Below, in pieces: positions 1-7,421 of a stretch of 64,000 bases of DNA. This DNA comes from JAGQRJ01 sp041402045 (GTDB taxonomy: Bacteria; Planctomycetota; J058): contig JAWKSZ010000018.1 of NCBI GenBank assembly GCA_041402045.1, positions 1 to 64,000 on the forward strand, written 5' to 3'. How positions within the stretch are numbered: the stretch's first letter is position 1; every line of letters begins with the position of its first letter. The notes under the pieces are model-generated. The model was not told the DNA's origin. It made no database searches and worked only from the letters and a program-made list of their open reading frames with translations. Both the position numbers and the translations under genes were made by a program.

Positions 1-91
1 ACCACGGACCCTGGCGTGCTTGCCCGGCCCCCGGGGATCTGATATCCCATGATCCTGCAACGCTCGGCGAGAGCGGGGGGTCTCCACTTCT

Positions 92-736
92 ATGTCGCGC
101 ATCCCACCCGACAAGCTCCGCATTGGTCGCTCGCTCCTGGCGGGAGGTCCCGTCACCCAGGAGCTGCTCCAGGCCGAGCTGGATCGCCAGGGGAAGGGCG
201 CGAGCGTCTTGGGCAAGGCCCTGCTCAAGGCCGGGTTCCCCCGGGAAGAGGACCTGATCTACCCGCTGCTCGCCAAGCTGCGGATCCCGCGGATCAACGC
301 CAAGAACACCAAGATCCCCCTCGAGACCGTGGCCCTGCTCCCCGAGAGCCTGGCCACCGAGCACCAGCTGCTGCCCCTCGACCGCATGGGGAACCTGCTG
401 GTCGTGGTCACCAGCGACGTCGGCAACGACGCGGGCATGGCTACGGTGCGCGGGCACACCGGCATGACGGTGTTCCCGATCCAGAGCGACCCCAAGAGCT
501 GCACCTCCGACGAGTTCATGGAGATCGTGCGCGACTACTACCGCCGCGTGCGCGACGCGGGGATCACCCCCGCGGAGGTCGGCGGCGGCGCAGCCCCGGT
601 CGCCGCAGCGCCGGCCGCCGCGGCCGGGCTCAACGGCGCGCTGACCGCGATCCCCGTGGGCGCGCCCGGCGAGGACAGCTTCTTCAAGCGCTTCCTCACC
701 CAGGGCCCGGTGCCTGCCGTCCAGAAGGACATGTAG
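92..736 (+). CDS. Stand-alone GspE/MshE N-terminal domain protein
   Basis: A 214-residue protein resembling the N-terminal domain of type II secretion and type IV pilus ATPases (GspE/PilB, MshEN fold) without the ATPase. Residues about 5-150 show the typical order: a helical start (LRIGRSLLAGGPVTQELLQ), a 'G..LLKAGF..EEDLIYPLLAKL' helix pair, an alternating segment around RIPRINAKN, then a beta-rich part (LLPLDRMGNLLVVVTSDV). MshEN domains can bind cyclic di-GMP; I did not verify the ligand residues. The C-terminal 60 residues are an Ala/Pro/Gly-rich linker and a short tail. The start ATG follows a G-rich stretch about 10 nt upstream. The next gene begins 28 bp after the stop, so the two may be co-transcribed. 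Single-domain forms of this kind are common in planctomycetes. Confidence 0.7.
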   Translation: MSRIPPDKLRIGRSLLAGGPVTQELLQAELDRQGKGASVLGKALLKAGFPREEDLIYPLLAKLRIPRINAKNTKIPLETVALLPESLATEHQLLPLDRMGNLLVVVTSDVGNDAGMATVRGHTGMTVFPIQSDPKSCTSDEFMEIVRDYYRRVRDAGITPAEVGGGAAPVAAAPAAAAGLNGALTAIPVGAPGEDSFFKRFLTQGPVPAVQKDM

Positions 737-764
737 CGATCGCCCCCTGCGCCGAGGCCCGCCC

Positions 765-1160
765 ATGACCCCTGAGCCCGACGAGGTCGATCGCCTCGAG
801 CGCACGCTGATCGACGTCGACGAGGTCGATCGCCTCGAGCGCACCGTGCTCGAGGACGGCGAGGTCGACCGGCTCGAGCGCACGGTGCTCGACTTCGCCG
901 AGGTCGATCGCCTCGAGCGCACCGTGGTCGACACGGACGAGGTCGACCGCCTCGAGCGCACCGTGGTCGACGAGCTCGAGGTCCCCGAGGTGGATCGCCT
1001 CGAGCGCACCGTGGCCGACGACCTCGAGGTCCCCGCCCCCGCCCCCGCCCCCGCGCGTCCCCGCGGCGGCGCGGGCTCGCTGGCGGAGAAGCTCAAGGCC
1101 GACCCGCCCAAGCGCAAGCGGCGCAAGTTCGAGAGCGACCTCGACCAGCTCCCGGACTGA
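765..1160 (+). CDS. EVDRLERT-repeat protein, possible multi-phosphothreonine scaffold
   Basis: A 131-residue protein whose first two thirds are six copies of EVDRLERT starting at bases 783, 822, 861, 900, 939 and 987. The period is 13 residues for the first five copies and 16 for the last. After each Thr the third residue is acidic (TLID, TVLE, TVLD, TVVD, TVVD, TVAD). An Ala-Pro hinge follows, then a basic tail (KPP/KRKRRK) ending SDLDQLPD. No enzyme motif is seen. T-x-x-D is a preferred phosphothreonine ligand of some FHA domains, and this window encodes an FHA-bearing kinase, so a phosphorylated docking scaffold is a reasonable guess, but it is inference. No strong Shine-Dalgarno; 28 bp downstream of the GspE-like gene. 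I know of no named family. Confidence 0.75.
   Translation: MTPEPDEVDRLERTLIDVDEVDRLERTVLEDGEVDRLERTVLDFAEVDRLERTVVDTDEVDRLERTVVDELEVPEVDRLERTVADDLEVPAPAPAPARPRGGAGSLAEKLKADPPKRKRRKFESDLDQLPD
783..1010 (+). repeat. 39-bp in-frame tandem repeat encoding EVDRLERT units
   Basis: Six copies of gaggtcgatcgcctcgagcg with near-identical bases. Five have a 39-bp period; the sixth is offset by 48 bp. Silent differences (gatcgc against gaccgg/gaccgc) show the copies have diverged at third positions while the amino acids stayed fixed, so the repeat appears to be under protein-level selection. Confidence 0.9.
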
Positions 1161-1214
1161 GGCCGTCGGCGGGAGCTTCAGCCGTTCGAATCGAAGCCGT
1201 CGCGGGGGTGGGGT

Positions 1215-1235
1215 GGGCGCAGTCGAGCTGCGCCC
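1215..1235. terminator. Hairpin between convergent genes
   Basis: Perfect inverted repeat GGGCGCAG-tcgag-CTGCGCCC in the 195-bp space between the repeat protein (plus) and the hydrolase (minus). It is placed where a bidirectional terminator is expected. There is no U-run, as is common in GC-rich genomes. Confidence 0.45.
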
Positions 1236-1355
1236 CTACCTCCGAGTGCGTGAGCGTTGCTGAACCGCTCCCTGGAGCTACCGGCACCACGGCCGTCGTC
1301 GTTGGGGCGGAGTTCGTGTGCACCGATCCCACCTGGGCGCGGTCGCGAGCGAGGC

Positions 1356-2402
1356 CTAGTCGGCCTCGCGGATCCAGGCCAGGAGCTTGGGGTAGACCTC
1401 CTCGCGGGCGCGATCGCCGATCAGGAGGTCGAAGTGCCCGTAGTCCTCGAGGGTCTCGAGGCGCTTGCGCCGCGAGCCCAGCGCGCGGAGGGTCGTCTCC
1501 GCGGCTTGGGGGCTGCATTGCAGGTCCCGGGTCCCCGCCACCGCGAGGGTGGGGGTCGTGGCCCGCGCCAGCGGCGGCAGGTAGGCGGTCACGCCGTCGG
1601 CGTGGCGCAGCCCGCCGGGCTCGAAGGCGGTCTCGAGCTGCACGAGCACCGGGGTCGAGACCGGGTGGAACGCCGAGGCGTGCAGGCGGCGCTGCAGCTC
1701 GGGCTCGACGTTCGGCGGCCAGAAGTTGAAGGCCTCGACCCGGGTGCGCGGCAGCCGCCCCAGGAGCGGCGAGGTCAGGCGCAGCGCCGCGCCGATCGGG
1801 GTCACCGGCAGCAGCTCGACCAGCGGCGCCGCGGCGATCAGGCCGTGGAAGTCGCTGGGCGCGTCCGAGTGATCGAGGGCCGAGGCCACGGTGATCAGGC
1901 TGCGCAGCCGGGCCTCGCCGCGGCTGAGGCTGGCGTAGAGCAGCATGCCGCCCAGGCTGTGCCCCAGGGCGTGCAGCCCGTCGGCGCCGGTGCGCGCGAG
2001 CACGCCCTCGATCCCCGCGGGGAGGTCGAGGGTGGCGTGGGTGTCGAAGCCGTAGCCGTAGCGCTGGGGGCTGCGCCAGCGCGGGCGCTGGCTGAGCCCG
2101 TGGGCCCGCAGCTCGAGCACCCACACGTCCGCGCCCTGGGCCGCGAGCCAGCGCGCGAGCGAGCGCTGGGGGTCGAGGTCGTAAGCCACGCGGTTGCACG
2201 CCAGCCCCGGCACGAGGAGCACGGGGTGGGCCAGCGGCTGGCGCCCCTGCGCCCGGTAGCGGCTGAGCGCCAGCCGCCAGCCGTCGGGGGTCTCGACCCG
2301 GTGCACCTCGTCGGCGGCGGGCTCGACCCCGTAGCGCTGCCAGGCGAGCTCGTTCCAGGCCCAGACGGCGCCCGCGGCGGCGAACAGGTGCGGAATGCTC
2401 AC
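1356..2402 (-). CDS. Alpha/beta hydrolase
   Basis: A 348-residue alpha/beta-fold hydrolase. It shows an oxyanion-hole strand (HPVLLVPGLACNR, about 59-71), the nucleophile elbow GHSLGG with Ser149, an acid-loop candidate (VAGTRDLQCSP) and the C-terminal catalytic His in YGHFDLL. The layout resembles lipases and poly(3-hydroxyalkanoate)-type esterases with an 'ELRAHGLS' loop after strand 5. The N-terminus (FAAAGAVWAWNELAW) is hydrophobic and could be a membrane anchor. GTG start with a strong GGGGAGGGG ribosome site; a TACACT -10-like hexamer lies at 2420-2425 on the minus strand, 17 nt before the start. It is transcribed alone. Substrate cannot be told from the sequence. Confidence 0.85.
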   Translation of the reverse strand: MSIPHLFAAAGAVWAWNELAWQRYGVEPAADEVHRVETPDGWRLALSRYRAQGRQPLAHPVLLVPGLACNRVAYDLDPQRSLARWLAAQGADVWVLELRAHGLSQRPRWRSPQRYGYGFDTHATLDLPAGIEGVLARTGADGLHALGHSLGGMLLYASLSRGEARLRSLITVASALDHSDAPSDFHGLIAAAPLVELLPVTPIGAALRLTSPLLGRLPRTRVEAFNFWPPNVEPELQRRLHASAFHPVSTPVLVQLETAFEPGGLRHADGVTAYLPPLARATTPTLAVAGTRDLQCSPQAAETTLRALGSRRKRLETLEDYGHFDLLIGDRAREEVYPKLLAWIREAD

Positions 2403-2689
2403 GGTCCCCTCCCCGGGTCAGTGTAGCGGGTCCGGGTCGATCCCTCCGGCGCTACGCCCCGGGGGGCTCGCGGACGCGGGATCGCCTCCGGCGCTCGGGC
2501 GCGCGACCCCTGCGCAGGGTGTCGGACCGTCCGCGCTCGGGTTCTACGCCGCTGCGGAAGGTCGAGGAGCGTCGGCGGCGGGGTTTAGGCGCGGCGTCGA
2601 CGGTCAGGGATCGAAAACGCCGGGCCCGCCCACCCCCACACGGGCTAGTCCGCTGTGTGAAGGGTGAGTCCACCGTCCCCGAGGCACCC

Positions 2690-3568
2690 ATGACCGCGCC
2701 CCTCGACGACTTCGTGCCGCTGCTGCGCCTGACGACCGGGCGACGGCTGTATGCGCTGCGCGAGGTGCACGACCTGCTCGCGGGCGCGGGGCTCGAGGCC
2801 CTGCGCCGCGAGGCCGCGCGCGCGATCGAGGCCGACGAGGCCACCTCCGACCTCGAGCTGTCCTGGGCCCCGGCCCGGCGCGCCCAGCACGCGCCCGGGG
2901 CCCGATCGCTCGCCGCCGACCTCACCCGAGCGCTCTCGGCCCTGGCCGGGTTCCTGCGCAGCCTGCGCAGCTCCTTCGGTGACGCGCCCCAGGGTCGACG
3001 CGCCGCCTGGGTCGAGGCGCGGCTGCTCCCCCTGGGGGTGGGCCCCCTCCTGCGCCAGCCCTACGTGCAGCAGGCGAGCGACGTCCAGGTCTGCCTGCAG
3101 CGTCTGGAGGAGGAGCCCGGCCTGCGCGAGGCCGTGGACGACCTGGGGGCCACGATCCTCACGGACCGCCTCCGCGACGTGGTCGCGCGCTTCGCCGAGA
3201 CCCTCGAGCGTCCTGCCAAGGCGCGCCCCTTCGCCGAGGTCGCCGCCGCCCGCGACGCCGGGCACCAGGCCCTGCGCCGGCTGGTGCTCCTGCTCCTCGC
3301 GCAGCAGACGCTCTGCGAGGACGCGACCGAGGCCGAGGCCCTGCGCGACGCCCTGGCTGCCGTGCAGGCGCAGAAGGCCTCGGCCACGCGGCTGCGCAAG
3401 CGGCGCCGCGCCCGCAAGGCCGCGGCGCCCGAGCCTGCGAGGGTCGAACGGGAAGCGCCAGCCCGCGAGGCCCCGCCACGTCCCAGCGCGCCGCGCCTCG
3501 TCGCGGATCCAGCGGCGCCTCGTTCGCAGCCGCTGCGCCTCAGCCTGAGGGGGCCCCCCGCGGGGTAG
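2690..3568 (+). CDS. Hypothetical helical protein with basic Ala/Pro tail
   Basis: A 292-residue protein of unknown function. The frame is open upstream, but the ATG at 2690 (MTAPLDDFVPLLRL) is preferred because the upstream sequence has non-coding base use. Residues 1-230 are predicted almost wholly helical, rich in Leu, Ala, Arg and Glu, with no transmembrane run and no catalytic motif. Residues about 230-292 form a Lys/Arg then Ala/Pro-rich tail (RLRKRRRARKAAAPEP). The third positions are strongly G/C, which supports that it is real. It sits alone between the hydrolase and repeat-rich DNA. Confidence 0.6.
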   Translation: MTAPLDDFVPLLRLTTGRRLYALREVHDLLAGAGLEALRREAARAIEADEATSDLELSWAPARRAQHAPGARSLAADLTRALSALAGFLRSLRSSFGDAPQGRRAAWVEARLLPLGVGPLLRQPYVQQASDVQVCLQRLEEEPGLREAVDDLGATILTDRLRDVVARFAETLERPAKARPFAEVAAARDAGHQALRRLVLLLLAQQTLCEDATEAEALRDALAAVQAQKASATRLRKRRRARKAAAPEPARVEREAPAREAPPRPSAPRLVADPAAPRSQPLRLSLRGPPAG

Positions 3569-3616
3569 GACGCCGCGGCGCGGTTTCGGAGCCCCTCGCG
3601 GGGCTCCTGGTGAGCT

Positions 3617-3950
3617 TCAGCTTCGCCGGGCGAGGCTGCTGATCATGGCTCCGAGGCGTTGGAGGGTTTCTTGGGTCTGTGTGCTTCCTGGGAGGCCGTA
3701 GGCTGCGAGGAGTGCGGTGGCTGCGTGGGCTTCGGCGGCGGAGCCGTAGGCGAGTTGGAAGTGTCGTCGTCGGTTGCCTCCGCTGCTGCCTGCGCCTTCG
3801 GCGAGGTTGAGGGCGACGCTCTCGGTTGCGCGGGTGAGTTGTCTGCGGAGGATCTGCGGGGATCTTGTCCCGGACTTGGTGGACCCACCGCGCGACGTCG
3901 GGCTTTCTCGAAGGCGTGGAGTCGTTGGTGGGGAGGCCAGCCATGGATCG
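3617..3950 (-). pseudogene. Frameshifted four-helix-bundle (S23-type) protein
   Basis: Three minus-strand frames in succession spell one member of the S23 / four-helix-bundle family (the family of rRNA intervening-sequence-encoded proteins). In order they are QRLHAFEKA, then DVARWVHQVRDKIP, then QILRRQLTRATESVALNLAEG followed by GSAAEAHAATALLAAYGL. The hallmark is the S-V-A-x-N-L-A-E-G helix. The first break is an extra C near 3901 (gcccgac where gccgac would restore the frame); the second is near 3862. An intact copy would be about 110-125 residues. Either a decayed gene or two consensus errors; other single-base C/G indels in this window make error possible. These proteins are often found as isolated cargo genes. 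Confidence 0.6.
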
Positions 3951-4153
3951 TCCGGATCGTTCCCGGAGCCCGCCCCAGTGCGAGCCTCCTCACCCCTGGA
4001 CGAAGCTGGAGCCCGCACTGGGTGGGCGGAGAACGATCGATCCACATGGCTGCGCGTCGCGGTGGGCCTGGCGTCCGTAACGTTCCTAGCGTTCCTAGCC
4101 TTCCTGCCTTCCCGCCTTCCTAGGCAGCCCGCTCCGCCGATTCGGAGGTCGAA

Positions 4154-4584
4154 GGCCTGACAGACCCGGGCGGGGATAAACCCCTGCTCCCTACCCTTGG
4201 TTGGCGACCGTTGCCCCAGTGGGGCGTGAGAGGCCCGCGTCTCCGATTATAAGCACGTCCGACGTGGAGCAGGCACACCGAGAGGCGGTGGATCCCCACG
4301 AACCAGCAACCAGTCCCACCGAACCAGCAACCAGCAACCAGCAACCAGCAACCAGCAACCAGCAACCAGCAACCAGCAACCAGCAACCAGCAACCAGCAA
4401 CCAGCAACCAGCAACCAGCAACCAGCAACCAGCAACCAGCAACCAGCAACCAGCAACCAGCAACCAGCAACCAGCAACCAGCAACCAGCAACCAGCAACC
4501 AGCGCCTTTCCTGACGGCTTCCTTCGACGACGGTCGCCCAGCCAGAGGTAGGGCGGGTTTACCCCCGCCCGGGTCTGTCAGGCC
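4154..4584. mobile_element. MITE-like inverted-repeat element with internal heptamer array
   Basis: Bases 4154-4183 and 4555-4584 are inverted copies of a 30-bp sequence (ggcctgacagacccgggc...) with 29 of 30 matches. The similarity continues inward, imperfectly, to about 4212 and 4527 (ccctacc...tgg..ggcgaccgt). No transposase lies between the arms. The interior is mostly a heptamer array. A related core, GGCGGGGATAAACCCC, recurs at 58563-58580, so this is a dispersed family. I saw no clear target-site duplication. Confidence 0.65.
4322..4503 (+). repeat. 26 perfect tandem copies of the heptamer AACCAGC
   Basis: 182 bases made of 26 uninterrupted, identical copies of AACCAGC, preceded at about 4301 by two related copies (aaccagcaaccag). 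Perfection over 26 units implies recent expansion or active homogenisation. Seven is not a multiple of three, so open frames through it on both strands (LVAGCWLLVAGCW-type translations) are artefacts. Confidence 0.97.
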
Positions 4585-4740
4585 CTCCACCTTCCGGCGG
4601 GAAGGGATCCCGAAGAAAACCGCGCCCCCCCCAAGCGCGCGCGCTAGCTGTGAGGGCGCAGCATGAGCGGGCGAAGTCGCGAATGTCCCGCGCGCAACGC
4701 GGGACGAGCCCCCGTCTGCGGGGCCGCCGGCGCGCAGCCC

Positions 4741-4810
4741 GCGAGGCTCCTGTGGGTGAGGGCGAGGGGCTTTGCCCCGAGCCCGAGGGGGCCCGGGGAC
4801 AGGCCCCTTA
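4741..4810 (-). repeat. Diverged copy of the 'GGGGCAAAGCCCC' intergenic element
   Basis: On the minus strand it reads aaggggcctgtccccgggcc... then ggggcaaagcccctcgccct, a diverged version of the element at 24997-25140 and 58814-59125. It lies just past the 3' end of the dnaG-rpoD-zinc-ribbon cluster, the same position relative to a gene end as the 24997 copy. Confidence 0.5.
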
Positions 4811-4819
4811 GAAACACGC

Positions 4820-4884
4820 CACCTCTGCGGGTGCGAAAGGCCGGTGCGCTGCGCGGCCCACCGGCCGCTCGCACCTCAGAGGTG
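4820..4884 (-). terminator. Long hairpin over the stop codon of the zinc-ribbon gene
   Basis: Nested inverted repeats: outer CACCTCTGcGGGTGCGA / TCGCACCtCAGAGGTG and inner GGCCGGTG / CACCGGCC. The structure overlaps the stop codon at 4876-4878. On the transcribed minus strand it is followed by gcgtgtttct, a weak T-rich run. It is the best terminator candidate for the rpoD cluster. Confidence 0.5.
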
Positions 4885-5577
4885 CAGGATCCGCCCGCAG
4901 CTCGTGCAGGGCACGACGAGCTTCCTGCCGCGCGCGCGCGAGATCTGGTCGGGGCGGACCTGATCCCGCAGGCGTTGCAGTTCTCGTTCACGATCTGGGC
5001 GATCGCGGGTGTCCTTGGTGCGCAGGAGCACCTTGTCGTAGAGGTCGAGGTGCTCTTGCTGGAGCTCGGCGGCGGCCTGCTCGCGCTCGGCGCGCAGCCC
5101 GCTGAGCTCGCCGTTGATCGCGGCCTCCTCCTCGGCCACGCGCCCGAGGGCTTGCTTCAGCTCGCCCTGCTGCTCCTGGAGTCGAGCCTGGTAGCGCTTG
5201 ACCTCGGCGTCGCGGGCGTCCTGGCCCTCGAGGCCCTCGAGGATCTGGGTCTCGGCGTCCGAGATCTCCTGCTTGAGGCGCTCGATCTTGCGCAGCAGGG
5301 TCTGATACTCGTCGTTGTTCTTGGCGGTGTTCAGCGCGACGTTGGTCTTGCCGACCTCCTCCTCCTTGCTCTTCACCGTGGCCTCGAGCTGCTTCATCGT
5401 CAGCACGGCCTGGGTGTTCTTGGCCTTGAGCTCGTCCAGCGCCTTCTGCGCCTCGGCCACCCGCGCCTGCTGGGGCGCGGCGAGGCTCGGGGCGCGGGCG
5501 AGGCGCCGCTCGGCGCTGAGGATCTTGCGGTCGATCGTGCCCAGCGCCTGGATCTTGCCGAGGTCGAAGTCGCTCAC
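4876..5577 (-). CDS. C4-type zinc-ribbon coiled-coil protein (DUF164/CdsZ-like), frame-damaged near C-terminus
   Basis: A 233-residue protein: a long coiled coil (about 5-195, with KNNDEYQTLLRKIERLKQEI typical of the family) and a C-terminal zinc ribbon. As read, only the second knuckle is present (VPCTSCGRIL). The first CxxC is encoded in the +1 frame (QIVNENCNACGI) between about 4960 and 5009. Removing one C from the CCC at 5007-5009 and adding a base near 4960 restores KDTAIAQ...CNACG and returns to PDQISRARG. This pair of compensating indels probably reflects assembly error. The GTG start overlaps the rpoD stop by three bases (GTGA), so it is translationally coupled. Family members bind nucleic acids or partner proteins; the exact role is uncertain. 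Confidence 0.8.
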   Translation of the reverse strand: MSDFDLGKIQALGTIDRKILSAERRLARAPSLAAPQQARVAEAQKALDELKAKNTQAVLTMKQLEATVKSKEEEVGKTNVALNTAKNNDEYQTLLRKIERLKQEISDAETQILEGLEGQDARDAEVKRYQARLQEQQGELKQALGRVAEEEAAINGELSGLRAEREQAAAELQQEHLDLYDKVLLRTKDTRDRPDRERELQRLRDQVRPDQISRARGRKLVVPCTSCGRILHL

Positions 5578-7403
5578 CGGGGGACGGCCTCGAGGAAGCC
5601 CTCGAGCATCCGGCTGCGCACGGGGTGCTGCAGCTTGCGCACGGCCTTGGCCTCGATCTGGCGCACGCGCTCGCGGGTGACCTTGAAGATCCGGCCCACC
5701 TCCTCGAGGGTGTAGGTGTAGCCGTCGCCGATCCCGTAGCGGAGCTTTATGATCTCGCGCTCGCGGAAGGTCAGGGTCTCGAGCACCCGCTCCAGCTTGT
5801 CCTTGAGCATCTCGTAGGTCGCGGCGTTGACCGGGCTCTCGGCGCCCTTGTCCTCGATGAAGTCGCCGAACTGCCCGTCCTCGCTGTCGCCGATCGGGCG
5901 GTCGAGCGAGATCGGCTGCTTGCTGATCTTCATGATCCGCCGGCACTCGGCGACGGGGATCCCCATCTCCGAGGCGACCTCCTCGACCTCGGGCTCGCGG
6001 CCCATTTGCTGCACCAGCCGCTTCTGCACGTTCCGGTACTTGCTCATGGTCTCGATCATGTGCACCGGAATCCGGATCGTGCGCGCCTGGTCGGCGATCG
6101 AGCGCGTGATCGCCTGCCGGATCCACCACGTGGCGTAGGTCGAGAACTTGTAGCCGCGGCGGTACTCGTACTTCTCCACCGCCTTCATGAGGCCGGTGTT
6201 CCCCTCCTGGATCAGGTCCAGGAAGCTCAGCCCGCGGTTGCGGTACTTCTTGGCGATCGAGACCACCAGGCGCAGGTTGCCGCCGGAGAGCTCGCGCTTG
6301 GCCTTCTCGTAGGCGTTGAAGCGCCGGTCGTTCTGGCGCATGCGCTTGGAGAAGGTCATGGGATACAGCGCCTGCTTGTTCGCCTTGGCGTCGGTCCAGG
6401 TCTTGCTGTATTGGCCGAGGCTGCTCTCGAAGTCGAACTCCTCGCCGTAGCGGTCCTCGAGCAGGCGCAGCTTGCGACCCGACTCCTTGCCCTTGGGGGT
6501 CTCGGAGCGAGCCAGGCGGCGCATGTACTTCATGTCGCGGAAGTCGGCGCGCATGGCGTCGAGCCAGGGGCGCACGATCTTGATCTGGATCCCGCACTCC
6601 TCGAGCAGCTCGGTGCCGCGCCGGCGCCGGACCTTGATCTGGCGCAGGAGGTCCTCGCGCTCCTTCTGCGGCAGGCGCTTCTCCCGCAGGCGGAGGTACA
6701 TCTTGTAGGTCTGGCGAATGATCTCCTTGGCGTCGCGGATCACCCCCACCAGGCGCTTGGTCAGCTTGGGCTTGGTGGCGCCGGTCTCGTCGGTGCCCGC
6801 GATCTTCAGCGTGCGGTCGAAGGCCAGCTCGTTGCTGAGCACCTTCTCCAGCACGTCCACCGAGCGGGTCATCATCTCGTGGTTCGAGATCAGCAGGTAG
6901 CGGAAGCGCTTGCGGTAGACCTCGATCTGCTTGGCGAGGGTCAGCTCCTTCTCGCGGGTGAGCAGGGGGATCTCGCCCATCTGGGTGAGATACATCCGGA
7001 CCGGGTCGTCGATCTTCTCGTTCTGATCGGCGAGCTCCTCGGCGAGCTCACCCATCTCCTCGTCGTCGTCGTCGTCGAAGTCGTCGGCGTCGAGGTCGTC
7101 CTCGTCCTCCTCTTCCTCCTCCTCGGACTCCGCCTCGGCCTTGGCGCCGCCGCCCTCGACGTCCTCCTCGCCGTCCTCCTCGCCGTCGGCGAGCTCGCCG
7201 TCGTCGTCGGCGAGCTCTCCGTCGTCGTCGCTCAGATCGTCGGCGTCGAGGTCCTCGTCGTCCTCGTCCTCCTCGCCATCGAGCTCTTCCTCTTCTTCGA
7301 GCCCCTCCTCATCGGCGGTGGCGACGGCCGCCTCCTCGGCGGCGGCCTTCTTGCTCGAACGCTTGGCGTTGGTCTTCTTCTTGGTCTGGCGCTTGGCAGC
7401 CAT
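5574..7403 (-). CDS. rpoD: RNA polymerase primary sigma factor RpoD
   Basis: A 609-residue group 1 sigma-70 factor. Residues 1-20 are basic; about 21-128 are a very acidic Glu/Asp tract in place of a normal region 1.1. Region 1.2 starts near 131 (DDPVRMYLTQMGEIPLL), a non-conserved insert spans about 170-350, and region 2 starts near 365 (ELSGGNLRLVVSIAKKYRNR, then GYKFSTYATWWIRQAI). Region 3 contains IRIPVHMIETM, and region 4 contains LRYGIGDGYTYTLEEVG and VTRERVRQIEAKAVRKL. ATG start with GGAGAGG five bases upstream. It lies 18 bp after dnaG and overlaps the zinc-ribbon start, a dnaG-rpoD operon as in many bacteria. The region 2-4 wording is the planctomycete type. Confidence 0.97.
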   Translation of the reverse strand: MAAKRQTKKKTNAKRSSKKAAAEEAAVATADEEGLEEEEELDGEEDEDDEDLDADDLSDDDGELADDDGELADGEEDGEEDVEGGGAKAEAESEEEEEEDEDDLDADDFDDDDDEEMGELAEELADQNEKIDDPVRMYLTQMGEIPLLTREKELTLAKQIEVYRKRFRYLLISNHEMMTRSVDVLEKVLSNELAFDRTLKIAGTDETGATKPKLTKRLVGVIRDAKEIIRQTYKMYLRLREKRLPQKEREDLLRQIKVRRRRGTELLEECGIQIKIVRPWLDAMRADFRDMKYMRRLARSETPKGKESGRKLRLLEDRYGEEFDFESSLGQYSKTWTDAKANKQALYPMTFSKRMRQNDRRFNAYEKAKRELSGGNLRLVVSIAKKYRNRGLSFLDLIQEGNTGLMKAVEKYEYRRGYKFSTYATWWIRQAITRSIADQARTIRIPVHMIETMSKYRNVQKRLVQQMGREPEVEEVASEMGIPVAECRRIMKISKQPISLDRPIGDSEDGQFGDFIEDKGAESPVNAATYEMLKDKLERVLETLTFREREIIKLRYGIGDGYTYTLEEVGRIFKVTRERVRQIEAKAVRKLQHPVRSRMLEGFLEAVPR

Positions 7404-7421
7404 TACCTCTCCTCTAAGTCC

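Noticed and set aside
49..768. Open frame overlapping the GspE-like gene in another frame
   Set aside because: The frame at 92-736 has a recognisable domain and G/C third positions; the other is Arg/Pro-rich noise.
4120..4590. Open frames translating the heptamer array (LVAGCWL-type repeats) on both strands
   Set aside because: A 7-bp repeat gives a pseudo-open frame in every phase; there are no ribosome sites or flanking coding signals.
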